From positions 1 through 31,945 of the forward strand of contig JBMNVL010000007.1 of the NCBI GenBank assembly GCA_050946775.1: DNA of 31,945 nucleotides, in the 5' to 3' direction. Below the pieces are notes generated by a model. The model worked only from the letters and a program-made list of their open reading frames with translations. It had not been told where the DNA came from and made no database searches. Position 1 is the first letter of the stretch; every line of letters starts with the position of its first letter. Shown piece after piece: positions 24,260 through 31,945 of the stretch. The translations under genes and the position numbers were made by a program. The DNA is from UMGS1474 sp050946775. Lineage in GTDB: Bacteria > Bacillota > Clostridia > Oscillospirales > Acutalibacteraceae.

Positions 24260-24286
24260 GGTATAATAAATCAGTGTGATTATACC
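24260..24286. promoter_or_regulatory. Inverted repeat over the -10 region of the ABC transporter gene
   Basis: GGTATAAT (24260-24267) and ATTATACC (24279-24286) form a perfect 8-bp inverted repeat around an 11-nt spacer. The right arm supplies a TATAAT -10 box when read on the minus strand, about 36 bases before the ATG. No good -35 box is seen. The arrangement suits an operator for a dimeric repressor. Confidence 0.6.
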
Positions 24287-24345
24287 ACGCTTTTTTTCGC
24301 AAAAAAGGGCGAAGCCGCAATATTCACGAAACATTTACATTTTAG

Positions 24346-24390
24346 CGGAAAAACGCCGTTTCGGCAACGATGTGCCGCAACGGCGTTTTC
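24346..24390 (-). terminator. Rho-independent terminator of the S1-repeat gene
   Basis: An 11-bp outer stem (24350-24360 with 24379-24389) encloses a second small stem, CGGCA with TGCCG. On the minus strand it ends in a run of T. It begins just after the S1 gene stop at 24394. Confidence 0.85.
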
Positions 24391-24393
24391 GCT

Positions 24394-25317
24394 TCAGCCA
24401 AACACGCTTTCGATCACCTTGCCGCACCCGGGCGGGGAATAGACCCAGCGGTCGATGTGGCCGCCGGTGATAAAATACCGCGGCGGCGAGACCGGTCTTT
24501 CGACGTCCTGGGCGTCGATGATCACCAGCTTGAGCTTCATTTTGTCGGCGAGGATGCTTTTGATGTACACCCCGGCCAGCTGTCCCGGCCGGACGCCCTC
24601 GTGGGGCTCGGCCAGCCCGGCAAGATTGGGGGTCAATTCCACGAACACCCCGTAATCCTCCACCGAGCGGATGATCCCGGTCACCGTTTCGCCCGGGGAA
24701 AAAAGGGAGGCGTTTTCCTCCCAGGTGCCCAGCAGCTCCCGCTGGGACAGGCACACCCGGTCGCCGTCGATGGAGGAGACCACCCCGAGAACGTCCATCC
24801 CCGGCGAAAAACGGTCGCGGGGATGGGCGATCCGGCTGACCGAGATCCCGGCGATGGGCATCAGCGCCGGCAATCCGCAGCCGATGTCGCAAAAGGCGCC
24901 GAAGGATTCCAGCCTTGTCACCCGGGCGGGGATGATATCGCCAACGCGAAGCGTCTGGATATACCGCTCCCGGCAGCGTTCCTGCGCCTTGCGGCGGGAT
25001 AAGATCGCCCGGCGGCGGCCGTCGGGCAGATCCTCAAACCCGGTCACCATAAAGCAGACCGGTTTGCTGACCCGGGAGATCAGGGCGATATCCCGGGTGG
25101 TTTGCTCGGCGATGCCGATAGCGCCCTCGTCGTGGGGGATGATCCCCTCCATGCAGGGCAATTCCACGTGCAGATTGTGCCCGGCGTCGCACATCACGGC
25201 CCGGGCGGCGAGAATGGTGCCCTCCTCCATGGCGCGGGTCAGCCCGGCCATCGAACGGACGGCGGCGGTGTTTTCGGGAGTGCCCAGCCGCACTCCCTCG
25301 GCAGAATACGGACTCAT
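24394..25317 (-). CDS. S1 RNA-binding domain protein
   Basis: About 307 aa if started at ATG 25317 (AAAGGA 12 nt upstream); another in-frame ATG at 25329 directly abuts that site and would add four residues. Two clear S1 domains are visible: LRVGDIIPARVTRLESFGAF (near residue 115-185) and FSPGETVTGIIRSVEDYGVF (near 205-275). A weaker first repeat is GTILAARAVMCDAGHNLHVE. The protein resembles the shortened S1-like proteins of Clostridia and is likely to bind mRNA or rRNA. It is smaller than ribosomal protein S1 of Gram-negatives, so the role in translation is inferred. It is transcribed alone, divergently from typA. Confidence 0.87.
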   Translation of the reverse strand: MSPYSAEGVRLGTPENTAAVRSMAGLTRAMEEGTILAARAVMCDAGHNLHVELPCMEGIIPHDEGAIGIAEQTTRDIALISRVSKPVCFMVTGFEDLPDGRRRAILSRRKAQERCRERYIQTLRVGDIIPARVTRLESFGAFCDIGCGLPALMPIAGISVSRIAHPRDRFSPGMDVLGVVSSIDGDRVCLSQRELLGTWEENASLFSPGETVTGIIRSVEDYGVFVELTPNLAGLAEPHEGVRPGQLAGVYIKSILADKMKLKLVIIDAQDVERPVSPPRYFITGGHIDRWVYSPPGCGKVIESVFG

Positions 25318-25338
25318 TTCAACAGCCATTCCTTTCCC

Positions 25339-25354
25339 GGCTCCCGCGGGAGCC
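25339..25354. repeat. Perfect 16-bp palindrome in the S1 gene leader
   Basis: GGCTCCCGCGGGAGCC is fully self-complementary and lies about 10-25 bases upstream of the S1-protein start region. A further inverted repeat, CCCCGGC (25379-25385) with GCCGGGG (25406-25412), lies upstream. Either could be an operator or an RNA hairpin that controls translation. Confidence 0.6.
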
Positions 25355-25497
25355 TGTTGGTCTCACATCAGTATATGTCCCCGGCTCTTTTAAGATAACA
25401 CTCCCGCCGGGGCTGAATCTGTCGAAGGAAATCAGATGAAAAAAACTTCCTCCCGGGCGGGATTTTTGCAATTTTTGGGATTTGCCGCCGAAAAAAC

Positions 25498-25526
25498 TTG
25501 CCGAGCGGGAAAATGTATGGTATACT
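25498..25526 (+). promoter_or_regulatory. Promoter of typA
   Basis: TTGCCG at 25498-25503, a 17-nt spacer and TATACT at 25521-25526 preceded by TGG (extended -10). It lies 33 bases before the typA start codon. Confidence 0.8.
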
Positions 25527-25558
25527 AAATCGGTTAAAGAAAAAGCGAGGGATCCCAT

Positions 25559-27394
<1,836 letters not shown>

Positions 27395-27418
27395 ATCTTC
27401 TAAAAAGGAGAGTTTACC

Positions 27419-27961
27419 ATGGAAAACGCGTATACCATGACCATCGCCGGGCTGGAGAGGCATTTGCCGCTGTGCCCGCTCAACGAGCATATGAAGATCG
27501 CGGCTTTCGTCATCTTCGGCGACGTGGAGCTGACGGTGGCGGCGTCGAGCGCGCTGCTCGAAAAGGTGCCGGATTTCGACGTGATCCTCACCGCCGAGGC
27601 CAAGGGTATTCCGCTGGCCTACGAAATGGCCCGCCAAAGCGGCAAGCCGTATTATATCGCCCGCAAATACCCCAAGCTGTATATGCCCAACGTGGTGGCG
27701 GTGGATGTGCGCTCCATCACCACCGATAAAGATCAGACGCTGTATATGGACGCGGCGGAAATGGACATCATGCGGGACAAGCGGGTGCTGATCGTCGACG
27801 ACGTCATCTCCACCGGCGAATCCCTCAAGGCGCTGGAGACCATCGTCAACAAAGCCGGCGGCATCATCGCCGGACAAGCCGCCGTTTTGGCCGAGGGCGA
27901 CGCCGCCAAACGGGACGATATCGTCTTTTTGGAGCCGCTGCCTTTGTTCTTTAACGATTGA
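27419..27961 (+). CDS. Type I phosphoribosyltransferase (adenine PRTase-like)
   Basis: The 180-aa protein has AAGGAGAG before its ATG. It contains ILTAEAKGIPLAYEMAR, KPYYIARKYPKLYM and the PRPP-binding loop VLIVDDVISTGES (about 122-134). This pattern is close to adenine phosphoribosyltransferase (purine salvage), but the substrate loop is not diagnostic. It could also act on xanthine or be a regulatory PRTase. It is followed by comEC, whose TTG start overlaps its stop codon. Confidence 0.85.
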   Translation: MENAYTMTIAGLERHLPLCPLNEHMKIAAFVIFGDVELTVAASSALLEKVPDFDVILTAEAKGIPLAYEMARQSGKPYYIARKYPKLYMPNVVAVDVRSITTDKDQTLYMDAAEMDIMRDKRVLIVDDVISTGESLKALETIVNKAGGIIAGQAAVLAEGDAAKRDDIVFLEPLPLFFND

Positions 27962-30057
27962 TCCGCTTCAAACGGCCGCTTGCGTGGATGGGTTTTTCCG
28001 CGTCGGCGGCCTTTCTCGTCATGACCCGGCTGGATCTGACCGCCGTTGCCGTAACGGCCGGCGCCGCGCTTTTGCTGACCGGGATCCTGCTGATCCCGCC
28101 GCTGCGGCAAAAACGGGCGCTGGCGCTGATCACCGCCGTGATCGCGCTGGCCGCCGGGCGGCTTTGGGTAAGTGAGGTGCGGGACGCCGCGCTGACGGCG
28201 CAAACGGCCGATTATACCGGCACGCTGGAAATGGAGATCACCGGAGAGGGCCGGGCGTACGCCCGCTCCACCCGCTATCCCGCCCGGGTGACGGCGGGCG
28301 ATCTGCCGGCGGGTACGACGCTGTATTTGTGGGTCACCGACGTGGAGATCGCCCCGCAGCCATACGACCGGGTGAGCGGCGAGGTGCAGATCCGCCCGCA
28401 GGAGGATCCCTACGCTTTGTCCAACCGGGCGGACGGAATGCTGTTGTCGGGGTTGCTGCTTTCCTGGAAATCGCCCGCCCGAATCGAAACGCCCGACCCG
28501 CCGCCGTGGCAGGCGACGGCCTGGCGGATCCGCCGCGCGGCGTTGAACGTGGTGGGAAACTACCTGTATGACGAGGACGCCGCGATCGTGCGCGCCGCCT
28601 GCCTGGGCGATCGCGCCGATGTGTCCGGGGATACGGCACAGGCCTTTCGCGACGCCGGTACCGCCCATCTGCTGGTAGTATCGGGATTGCATCTGGGGAT
28701 CGCGGTCGCCGTGATTTGGTGGCTTTTGCGCAAAGCAAAGCTCAGCCGACGGGTCGCCGCGCTGGCGGCGGTGCCGGTGGTGGTCGCTTTTATGCTGGTG
28801 GTCGGGATGACCCCGTCGATCCGCCGCGCCGGCGTCATGACGCTGGTGATGCTGGCCGGCTACTGGTTCAAACGGGAAGCCGACCCGCTCAATTCGCTGG
28901 GGCTGGCGCTGCTGCTGATCGGGTTTGCCCAGCCGTATATGGTGTGGGACGTGGGCCTGCAGCTGTCGGTCGGCGCGACGCTGGGCATCCTGGTCCTCTT
29001 TCCCAAAATGGACGCCGTGCTTGTCGCCCGGCTGAGGGAAAGCGGCCGGTGGCGGTGGTTATATCGTCCGGCGCAGGCGGCGGCCGTCAGCCTGTCGGCC
29101 ACCATGGCGATCACCCCCTTTTTGGTGATGTATTTTGGCAAGATCTCGCTGGTGTTTCTGCCGGCCAATCTGCTGATGGTTTTTCCGGCCACCGTCGCGG
29201 TGATCGCCGGCTGGATCGGGATTTTAACCGGGGGTTGGTTTCCCTTTGCCGCGCGGCTGGCCTTCGCCCTGGCGGACGTGATGGCCGCGTGGCTGCGTGG
29301 AGTGGCGGAATGGTTCAGCCGGCTGCCGCTGGCAACGGTGTCGGCGCGGGTGCCCTTTTTCAGCGTCTGGATGCTGGCGACGGTGCTGGCCCTGGGGCTT
29401 TTGTGGAAACGGCTGCTTCCTCGCGGACGGGCGATCGTGGCCTGCGGCGCCGCTTCGGCGCTGATGCTCGGCTGCGCCGTGTATCAGCTCGGCGTTAGGC
29501 CGTTGACCACCTGCACCGTCTGGCGGTCGGACAACGGCACGGCGGTGCTGGCGGAATGGCCGCGGGGCAGCGCCCTGATCGTCGGCGGCAGCGACGCCGA
29601 ATTGCTGCGGCAGGTAAACGCCGCGCTGGACGAGAGGGGCGTGGAGCGGCTCTCGGTTTTGGCGTTTTCCACTCTGGACGGCCGGGCGGCGGATCATCTG
29701 ACGCCCCTGGCGCTGTCCACGCCGATCGAACGGGTGGCGGCGCCCGAGACCGGCCGCCACGCGGCCACCCTGCGGGATCTGTTTACCCCGGATCAACTGG
29801 CGATGGGCGAGGACGTCGCCCTGCAGATCGGGGAGGACCATACGCTGCGCCTTTGCGACGGCGGGGTGGAGCTGACGATGGGACAGACCCGCCTGATTTT
29901 GGGCGGCACGGGCGGCGACGTGTCGCTGGAAGACGGCGCTAAGGCACAAATGCGATTTGCCAACGGCGAAACGGTCGCGATGGCGCCGGGAGACGTCTGG
30001 CGGCTGACGACCCGGGGACAACGGGATATTATGGCGCGACAGGAGGGATCTCCATGA
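27958..30057 (+). CDS. comEC: ComEC/Rec2-family DNA uptake channel protein with degenerate C-terminal domain
   Basis: About 699 aa. TTG 27958 overlaps the PRTase stop (TTGA), which suggests translational coupling; no ribosome site is seen, and ATG 27988 is an alternative. The N-terminal DUF4131-like region has hydrophobic segments. The competence domain shows the classic AFRDAGTAHLLVVSGLHLGIAV (near residue 230) and GMTPSIRRAGVMTLVMLAGY, with a bundle of membrane helices after it. The C-terminal ~180 residues take the place of the metallo-beta-lactamase-like domain but have no HxHxDH cluster. ComEC carries single-stranded DNA across the membrane during transformation. Its presence with comF implies a partly preserved uptake system. 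Confidence 0.9.
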   Translation: MIRFKRPLAWMGFSASAAFLVMTRLDLTAVAVTAGAALLLTGILLIPPLRQKRALALITAVIALAAGRLWVSEVRDAALTAQTADYTGTLEMEITGEGRAYARSTRYPARVTAGDLPAGTTLYLWVTDVEIAPQPYDRVSGEVQIRPQEDPYALSNRADGMLLSGLLLSWKSPARIETPDPPPWQATAWRIRRAALNVVGNYLYDEDAAIVRAACLGDRADVSGDTAQAFRDAGTAHLLVVSGLHLGIAVAVIWWLLRKAKLSRRVAALAAVPVVVAFMLVVGMTPSIRRAGVMTLVMLAGYWFKREADPLNSLGLALLLIGFAQPYMVWDVGLQLSVGATLGILVLFPKMDAVLVARLRESGRWRWLYRPAQAAAVSLSATMAITPFLVMYFGKISLVFLPANLLMVFPATVAVIAGWIGILTGGWFPFAARLAFALADVMAAWLRGVAEWFSRLPLATVSARVPFFSVWMLATVLALGLLWKRLLPRGRAIVACGAASALMLGCAVYQLGVRPLTTCTVWRSDNGTAVLAEWPRGSALIVGGSDAELLRQVNAALDERGVERLSVLAFSTLDGRAADHLTPLALSTPIERVAAPETGRHAATLRDLFTPDQLAMGEDVALQIGEDHTLRLCDGGVELTMGQTRLILGGTGGDVSLEDGAKAQMRFANGETVAMAPGDVWRLTTRGQRDIMARQEGSP

Positions 30058-31085
30058 CGGAAGAACGGTTGAAGGAACAACTCAAAGGCGATCTGGCGCC
30101 GGTTTATTTTCTGTACGGGGAAGAGGCGCATCTGGTGGGTTTGTATGCCGGTCGGATCGCCAAAAAGGCGCTGGGCGGCGACGCGCTCGGGGATTTCAAT
30201 CTCCACCGGTTCGACGGCCAGGAGTGCGAGTGGGATCTCATCGAGGAAGCCGCCGAGGCGCTGCCGCTGATGGCCGAGCGCACCTGCGTGGTGGTGCGGG
30301 ATCTCGACGTTGCCAAAATGGGCGATTTCGAGCGGATGATGGAATGGCTGAAAACGCCGTCGCCCACCTGCACGCTGGTGTTTTACACCGACGCGGTAAC
30401 GGTCGACGCCAAAAGAAACGCCAAATGGCGGCAATTCACCGCCGCGGTGGAAAAGGTCGGCGGCGCGGTGGAATTCCGCCACAAAACGACCGCCGAGCTG
30501 GCACGGCTGCTGTGCGCCGGCGCCGCCAAACAGGGATGTACCCTGCGCACCGATACCGCCCGGATGTGGGTGGAGCAGGCGGGCGACGATCTGGCGCTGC
30601 TGCTCAACGAGCTGGACAAGCTCACGGCGCTGGCCGACGGGGGAGAGATCACCCCGGAGATGATCGAGACCGCCTCGGTGCGGCAGCTGGAGGCCAAGGT
30701 CTACGATTTGTCCAAAGCGATCGTCGGCCAGCGGTACGATCGCGCCTACGACGTGCTGCACAAGCTTTACGCCATGCGGGAGGATCCCATTACCGTGCTG
30801 GCGGTGCTGTCGGGAGATTACGCCAATTTGTACCGCGCCAAGCTGGCGGGGCAGGCCGGGGTACGGGCGGAAACGCTGGCGGAGGATTTCGGCTGCAAGG
30901 GGCGGGAATTCCGTTTGCAAAACGCCGCGCGGGACTGCCGGCGGATGTCGCGGGAATGTCTGCGGCAGTCGCTGGAGGAACTGGCGACGGCGGATACCAA
31001 AATGAAATCCACCGCCGTGGACAACTGGATTTTGCTGGAGGAAGTGACCGCCAAGCTCATCCTGCTGGCGAGGACCGACGTATGA
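30054..31085 (+). CDS. holA: DNA polymerase III subunit delta
   Basis: The 343-aa protein overlaps comEC by an ATGA junction and has AGGAGG before the ATG. It begins LKEQLKGDLAPVYFLYGEEAHLV, the usual opening of the delta subunit, with a Walker A-like area lacking the P-loop lysine pattern. Later blocks include LALLLNELDKLTAL and DLSKAIVGQRYDRAYDVL. It is the clamp-loader subunit that opens the sliding clamp. comEC followed by holA is a frequent order in Bacillota. Confidence 0.94.
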   Translation: MTEERLKEQLKGDLAPVYFLYGEEAHLVGLYAGRIAKKALGGDALGDFNLHRFDGQECEWDLIEEAAEALPLMAERTCVVVRDLDVAKMGDFERMMEWLKTPSPTCTLVFYTDAVTVDAKRNAKWRQFTAAVEKVGGAVEFRHKTTAELARLLCAGAAKQGCTLRTDTARMWVEQAGDDLALLLNELDKLTALADGGEITPEMIETASVRQLEAKVYDLSKAIVGQRYDRAYDVLHKLYAMREDPITVLAVLSGDYANLYRAKLAGQAGVRAETLAEDFGCKGREFRLQNAARDCRRMSRECLRQSLEELATADTKMKSTAVDNWILLEEVTAKLILLARTDV

Positions 31086-31690
31086 AAACGGTGCGGGAAG
31101 TGATCGTGGTCGAGGGCCGGTACGATAAGACCCGGCTGGAGAGCGCGGTAAACGCCGTCATCCTGCCGGTGGACGGCTTTCGGATTTTTCGGGACAGGGA
31201 AAAGATCCGGCTTTTGCGGGAACTGGCGGCGGCACGGGGAGTGATCCTGCTGACCGACAGCGACACGGCGGGATTTGTCATCCGCAATCATCTCACCGGC
31301 GTGCTGCCGCCCGAACAGATCAAGCAAGCGTTTATCCCGCCGGTGGAAGGCAAAGAGCGGCGCAAGACCGCTCCCGGCAAGGAAGGGCTGCTCGGGGTCG
31401 AGGGGATGACCGACGAGGTGCTGATCGAAGCGCTGCGCCGGGCCGGCGCGACGTTTGAGGACGGGGAAAACCCGCCGCGAGAGCCCTGGATCACCCGCGG
31501 ACGGCTTTACGCCGACGGCCTGATCGGCCGGGATAACAGCGCGAAGAAGCGCCGGGCGTTGCTGCGGGGATGGGGCTTGCCCGAGCAGATGTCCACCAAC
31601 CGCCTGCTGGAAACGCTCAACCTCGCCAAAACGCCCGCCGAATACGAGCAGGCGCTGGCGGGACTGGAAAAACCCGAAAAAACCGGTTGA
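31082..31690 (+). CDS. rnmV: Ribonuclease M5-like Toprim protein (DUF4093 C-terminus)
   Basis: The 202-aa protein starts at ATG 31082 overlapping the holA stop; the longer open frame upstream is a shadow of holA. An N-terminal Toprim domain carries Glu in VVEGRYDKTRLES and the DSD motif in ILLTDSDTAGF. The C-terminal part, WITRGRLYADGLIGRDNSAKKR followed by LPEQMSTNRLLETLN, matches DUF4093 of clostridial RNase M5-like proteins. RNase M5 matures 5S rRNA. The symbol follows that family; activity on 5S rRNA is not shown. Its stop codon lies inside the tRNA promoter. Confidence 0.85.
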   Translation: MKTVREVIVVEGRYDKTRLESAVNAVILPVDGFRIFRDREKIRLLRELAAARGVILLTDSDTAGFVIRNHLTGVLPPEQIKQAFIPPVEGKERRKTAPGKEGLLGVEGMTDEVLIEALRRAGATFEDGENPPREPWITRGRLYADGLIGRDNSAKKRRALLRGWGLPEQMSTNRLLETLNLAKTPAEYEQALAGLEKPEKTG

Positions 31691-31715
31691 CAGTCGTCCT
31701 CACGGATGGTATAAT
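31687..31715 (+). promoter_or_regulatory. Consensus promoter of tRNA-Leu, overlapping the rnmV stop
   Basis: A perfect TTGACA (31687-31692), a 17-nt spacer and a perfect TATAAT (31710-31715) preceded by TGG. The TGA stop of the upstream gene (31688-31690) is part of the -35 box. It is the strongest promoter in the window. Confidence 0.93.
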
Positions 31716-31745
31716 ACCATTTGTTCCGTGAAAACGGACGTATAC

Positions 31746-31830
31746 GCGAGAGTGCTGGAACAGGCAGACAGGCACGTTTGAGGTGCGTGTGCTATATAGC
31801 GTGTGGGTTCAAGTCCCATCTCTCGCACCA
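31746..31830 (+). tRNA. tRNA-Leu (anticodon GAG)
   Basis: The 85-nt gene has a 7-bp acceptor stem (GCGAGAG with CTCTCGC), then the D arm. The anticodon arm CACGT-loop-GCGTG has loop TTGAGGT, giving anticodon GAG. A long variable arm (GCTATATAGC) marks it as a type II tRNA. The T arm is GGG-TTCAAGT-CCC, with an A discriminator and an encoded CCA. It reads CUC and CUU leucine codons. Confidence 0.96.
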
Positions 31831-31832
31831 AG

Positions 31833-31874
31833 AGCCGGTCCACACCCCCTGGTGGGGTGTGGATCGGCTTTTTT
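31833..31874 (+). terminator. Rho-independent terminator of tRNA-Leu
   Basis: A long stem (31833-31848 with 31854-31869) with one mismatch and a 5-nt loop is followed by a T-run. It begins three bases after the tRNA CCA end. Confidence 0.93.
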
Positions 31875-31882
31875 CAAGGAAA

Positions 31883-31895
31883 GATGGGACTTGAA
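31883..31895 (+). repeat. 13-nt inverted copy of the tRNA-Leu T-arm
   Basis: GATGGGACTTGAA is the exact reverse complement of 31808-31820 in the T loop and 3' stem of the tRNA. It lies about 9 bases beyond the terminator. No rest of a tRNA accompanies it. Confidence 0.75.
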
Positions 31896-31900
31896 ACGAG

Positions 31901-31939
31901 CTCCAAACGCCGCGGGCAAAGCGCCGCGGGGTTTGGGAG
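31901..31939. repeat. Imperfect GC-rich inverted repeat at the window end
   Basis: CTCCAAAC, a mismatch and CCGCGG (31901-31915) pair with CCGCGG and GTTTGGGAG (31924-31939) around an 8-nt loop, with one bulge. There is no T-run in view. Its context lies beyond the window. Confidence 0.6.
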
Positions 31940-31945
31940 AAACAG

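Noticed and set aside
27419..27961. The PRTase as an effector of the retron
   Set aside because: Some retrons carry PRTase-like effectors, but this gene is 7 kb away, in a typA-comEC housekeeping run, and has purine-salvage features.
31885..31945. Short ORF beginning MGLETSSKRR at the window end
   Set aside because: Its first codons are the inverted T-arm copy, a known source of spurious gene calls near tRNA genes. It runs out of the window and shows no family signature.

Overview
The window is about 32 kb of GC-rich chromosome from a Bacillota (Firmicutes) bacterium, most likely a clostridial, Oscillospirales-like gut lineage. I infer this from the gene content: an EcfA1-EcfA2-EcfT block beside truA, a DUF5711 protein beside CvpA, a ClpE-type chaperone, an RNase M5-like Toprim protein with a DUF4093-type tail, RecD2, and RuvC-RuvA-RuvB in one run. 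No 16S gene is present, so the taxonomy is an inference. Almost everything is ordinary housekeeping sequence packed into short-spaced or ATGA-overlapping operons.

Layout. 1-2367: recD2 (5' end outside the window) and comF, closed by a bidirectional terminator shared with a convergent DUF1294 membrane protein gene. 2745-6304: a lipoprotein GHL10-type glycosidase gene followed by a GH31 alpha-glycosidase, ending in a UUCG-loop terminator. 6439-14176: a strong promoter, then ruvC-ruvA-ruvB-glmM-methyltransferase-ecfA1-ecfA2-ecfT-truA. 14182-19257: DUF5711 protein, CvpA-like protein, pgsA, and a ClpE-like chaperone with an N-terminal zinc finger. 19258-20687: the accessory locus, a retron. 20707-24243 (minus): a fused ABC ATPase-permease with a very large extracellular domain. 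24394-25317 (minus): an S1-repeat protein. 25559-31690: typA, a phosphoribosyltransferase gene, comEC, holA and an RNase M5-like gene. 31746-31830: tRNA-Leu(GAG) with its own consensus promoter and terminator.

The outstanding find is the retron between the chaperone gene and the ABC transporter. A 347-aa reverse transcriptase carries the YxDD active site and the retron VTGLTVN signature. Immediately upstream, 19356-19377 (a1) and 19552-19573 (a2) pair over 22 consecutive positions (20 Watson-Crick and 2 G-U). An A-G-C lies directly after a1, where the branching guanosine belongs. The 174-nt interior folds into small msr-like hairpins and one long msd-like hairpin. No effector gene accompanies it and the RT carries no obvious fused effector domain, so it looks like a solitary retron in an otherwise conserved neighbourhood. 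Its base composition is clearly lower in GC than its neighbours, which suggests acquisition.

Other points of interest are a ComEC whose C-terminal metallo-beta-lactamase-like region has lost its metal ligands, a recurring extended -10 promoter style, an inverted repeat over the ABC transporter promoter, and a 13-nt inverted copy of the tRNA-Leu T-arm just downstream of its terminator.
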